Of a DNA stretch of 7,037 bases, positions 4,817 through 7,037 are shown piece by piece. The translations under genes and the position numbers were made by a program. How positions within the stretch are numbered: position 1 is the first letter of the stretch; each line of letters opens with the position of its first letter. The notes under the pieces are model-generated. The model was not told where the DNA came from. It saw nothing but the letters and a program-made list of their open reading frames with translations, and did no database searches. Source of the DNA: Clostridiaceae bacterium (GTDB lineage Bacteria; Bacillota; Clostridia; Oscillospirales; Acutalibacteraceae); contig CAJGDU010000057.1 of the NCBI GenBank assembly GCA_904502175.1, positions 1 through 7,037 on the forward strand, read 5' to 3'.

Positions 4817-7037
4817 TGGTCATTAAATATCGAGTACACGAGGTCGCGAAAGATTTCGACCAGAACACCAAAGATGTCGTCGCGCTGCTGGCGAAGTTCT
4901 ATGAAGAGCCGAAAAAGAGCATGACGGTCCTGGAAGAGGAAGAGCTGAATACTCTGTTCGAGTACATCACGCAGAACAACCAGGTCGAGAACTTTGACGC
5001 CTACTTTGCCATGCAGAACGAGAGACCGGCGCCGAAGAAAAAGCCGGCTCCCAAGAAGGAAAAGGCGGCGGACGAGAAGAAGGCCGACGCGAAGAAACCC
5101 GCGAAGGAAGCCGAAAAACCGGCTGCGAAGAAGGGGAAAGAGGCGGCGAAGAAAGAGAAGCCGGCCCAGCCCGCGAAGCCGAAAGTCGACGCCGATCCGC
5201 ATCCGTTCCAGAAGCGGGAAAAGAAGAACAAAGACGGTCAGCAGCAGGCCCGTACCCGGGGCGAAAAGCGGACCATCGACACCCGCACCCAGAACGTCGA
5301 CCTCGAGAAATACAACGAGAAATATGAGCAGATCGCCCCGCAGCAGCGGCAGAACGACCGGGTCAACAACACCCGTCAGAAGCTCAATCAGAAGTCCAAG
5401 CAGTACCGCAAACAGCGCGGTGTCCGGTCCCGGAAACGCGAGACCGAGCAGGAGCGTCTGAAGCGGATTGCCGCCGAGCGCGCCAAGAAGCAGATCACCG
5501 TCCAGGTGGGCGAGGAGATCACGGTCGGCGAACTGGCCTCCGAACTGCGCATGACCGCGGCGGAAGTCATCAAGAAGCTGTTTGCCCTCGGCCAGATGGC
5601 CACCATCAACGACGTCATCGACTTCGACACCGCCTCCATCGTGGCGGAAGAGCTCGGTGCCCACGTTGAAAAACGCGTCGTCGTCACCATCGAGGACCAG
5701 ATCATCGATGACACCGAAGACGAAGAGGCAGACCTGCTTCCGAGAGACCCGGTCGTCTGCGTCATGGGCCATGTCGACCACGGCAAAACGTCCATCCTCG
5801 ACGCCATCCGGAACTCCAACGTCACGGCCGGCGAGGCCGGCGGTATCACCCAGGCCATTGGTGCGTACCGCGTCAACATCGACGGCAAGAACATCACCTT
5901 CCTCGACACGCCCGGTCACGCGGCGTTCACCGAAATGCGCGCCCGCGGCGCCATGGCCACCGACATCGCCATCCTGGTCGTCGCGGCGGACGACGGTATC
6001 ATGCCGCAGACCATCGAAGCCATCAACCACGCGAAGGCCGCGAACATCCCCATGGTCGTCGCCATCAATAAAATGGATAAGCCCGATGCGTCTCCGGACC
6101 GCATCCTGCAGCAGCTCACCGAGCACGAGATCGTCCCCGAAGAGTGGGGCGGCGACACCATCTGTGTCCCGGTTTCCGCCAAGACCGGCATGAACCTCGA
6201 CCAGTTACTGGAGTCTGTCCTGCTGGTGGCCGAAATGCTCGAGCTGAGAGCCAACCCGAACCGTGCCGCCAAGGGTGTCGTCATTGAGGCGAAACTCGAC
6301 AAGGGCCGCGGCCCTGTCGCTACGCTGCTGGTCCAGAACGGTACGCTCCACTCCTCTGACATCGTCGTCGCCGGCACCGCCGTCGGCCGTGTCCGCGTCA
6401 TGACCAATGAGCGCGGTCAGCAGCAGAAAGAAGCCGGTCCGTCTGTCCCTGTGGAAGTTACCGGTCTTGCGGAAGTCCCCCAGGCGGGCGATGCGTTCGA
6501 CGCCGTCTCCGACGAGAAGCTCGCGAGAGAGCTGGTCGAGCAGAGAAAGCAGAGCATCAAGGAAGAGCAGTTCAACGCGCAGCAGAAAGTCACCCTCGAC
6601 AACCTGTTCGCGTCCCTCAAGGAAGGCGAGCTGAAAGAGCTCAACATCATCGTCAAGGCAGACGTCCAGGGTTCGGTGGAAGCCGTCCGCCAGAGCCTCG
6701 AGAAGCTGTCCAACGATGAGGTCCGCGTCCGTGTCATCCACGGCGCCGTCGGCGGCATCGTCGACTCCGACGTCATGCTGGCCAACGCCTCCAACGCCAT
6801 CATCATCGGCTTCAATGTCCGTCCGGAAGCGGAAGCCGTCACCAACGCGGAGCGGGACGGTGTCGAGATCCGTACCTACCGCGTCATCTACGACTGCATC
6901 AACGACGTCGAGGACGCCATCAAGGGCATGCTCGCGCCGAAGTACAGAGACGTGGACATCGGCCGCGCCGAAGTCCGGAACGTCTTCAAGATCTCTTCGG
7001 CGGGCACCATTGCGGGCTCCTATGTCCTGAGCGGAAA
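4816..7037 (+). CDS. infB: Translation initiation factor IF-2, 3' truncated
   Basis: The first 740 codons of the GTPase that positions fMet-tRNA on the 30S subunit and promotes 50S joining; the stop lies beyond the window. Domains: IF2_N module (about 3-55), a Lys/Ala/Pro/Glu-rich linker (71-123), a charged linker, and a second IF2_N module (226-281). In the G domain, G1 is 'GHVDHGKTS' (318-326), G2 Thr345 in 'GGITQAIG', G3 'DTPGH' (364-368), G4 'NKMD' (418-421) and G5 'SAK' (454-456). Beta-barrel domain II follows ('KGRGPVATLLVQ'), then domain III ('KADVQGSVEAV') and the start of the tRNA-binding C-terminal domain. Val320 and His368 correspond to the catalytic E. coli Val400/His448 pair. Ala347 stands where relatives usually have His ('TQHIGAY'). 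The ATG overlaps the ylxQ stop (TAATG); GGAGG at 4801-4804 and nearby bases serves as Shine-Dalgarno. About 80 codons are probably missing. Confidence 0.97.
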   Translation, partial: MVIKYRVHEVAKDFDQNTKDVVALLAKFYEEPKKSMTVLEEEELNTLFEYITQNNQVENFDAYFAMQNERPAPKKKPAPKKEKAADEKKADAKKPAKEAEKPAAKKGKEAAKKEKPAQPAKPKVDADPHPFQKREKKNKDGQQQARTRGEKRTIDTRTQNVDLEKYNEKYEQIAPQQRQNDRVNNTRQKLNQKSKQYRKQRGVRSRKRETEQERLKRIAAERAKKQITVQVGEEITVGELASELRMTAAEVIKKLFALGQMATINDVIDFDTASIVAEELGAHVEKRVVVTIEDQIIDDTEDEEADLLPRDPVVCVMGHVDHGKTSILDAIRNSNVTAGEAGGITQAIGAYRVNIDGKNITFLDTPGHAAFTEMRARGAMATDIAILVVAADDGIMPQTIEAINHAKAANIPMVVAINKMDKPDASPDRILQQLTEHEIVPEEWGGDTICVPVSAKTGMNLDQLLESVLLVAEMLELRANPNRAAKGVVIEAKLDKGRGPVATLLVQNGTLHSSDIVVAGTAVGRVRVMTNERGQQQKEAGPSVPVEVTGLAEVPQAGDAFDAVSDEKLARELVEQRKQSIKEEQFNAQQKVTLDNLFASLKEGELKELNIIVKADVQGSVEAVRQSLEKLSNDEVRVRVIHGAVGGIVDSDVMLANASNAIIIGFNVRPEAEAVTNAERDGVEIRTYRVIYDCINDVEDAIKGMLAPKYRDVDIGRAEVRNVFKISSAGTIAGSYVLSG

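Noticed and set aside
5026..5184. Lys/Ala/Pro-rich stretch in infB as an inserted repeat
   Set aside because: Low-complexity linkers between the N-terminal module and the second IF2_N module are normal in IF2 and vary between species.
4813..6126. 437-residue open frame on the minus strand opposite infB
   Set aside because: Antisense shadow of infB. Its composition reflects reverse-read GC-ending codons, and no family features are seen.

Overview
The window reads as chromosomal core DNA from a bacterium of the Bacillota. A GC-rich member of the class Clostridia, of the gut Oscillospiraceae/Ruminococcaceae kind, is the best guess. The grounds are the gene order rimP-nusA-ylxR-ylxQ-infB, a short NusA with an acidic tail, the zinc-site (type 3) prolyl-tRNA synthetase, strong AGGAGG-like ribosome binding sites, sigma-A-type promoters, and GC-ending codons in the genes next to AT-rich intergenic DNA. 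The species cannot be named from the sequence alone. All seven genes lie on the + strand; the first and last are cut by the window edges.

Layout. Positions 1-162 are the last 53 codons of a GTP-type phosphoenolpyruvate carboxykinase, closed by a perfect intrinsic terminator (176-206). Next comes an AT-rich stretch of about 360 bases with no credible gene but several inverted repeats and one long direct repeat. A promoter (569-596) then drives a single acyl carrier protein gene (637-867) with its own terminator (890-921). Immediately after it, a second promoter (926-954) serves the prolyl-tRNA synthetase gene proS (994-2436). No terminator is visible after proS. An extended -10 promoter (2468-2496) and a leader hairpin (2523-2551) precede the translation/transcription operon: rimP (2593-3078), nusA (3106-4203), rnpM/ylxR (4237-4515), ylxQ (4496-4816) and infB (4816 to the window end, about 80 codons short by comparison with the family).

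How the genes work together. RimP matures the 30S subunit, NusA controls RNA polymerase pausing, termination and antitermination, YlxR (RnpM) and YlxQ are small RNA-binding proteins, and IF2 places initiator tRNA on the ribosome. ylxR/ylxQ overlap and ylxQ/infB share one base, so these three are probably translationally coupled. ACP and ProRS also serve growth functions, but each has its own promoter.

I did not find a new defence, mobile or metabolic system. The items most worth a second look are the repeat-rich region between pckG and acpP, an Ala in place of the usual His in the switch I motif of IF2, and the rimP leader hairpin.
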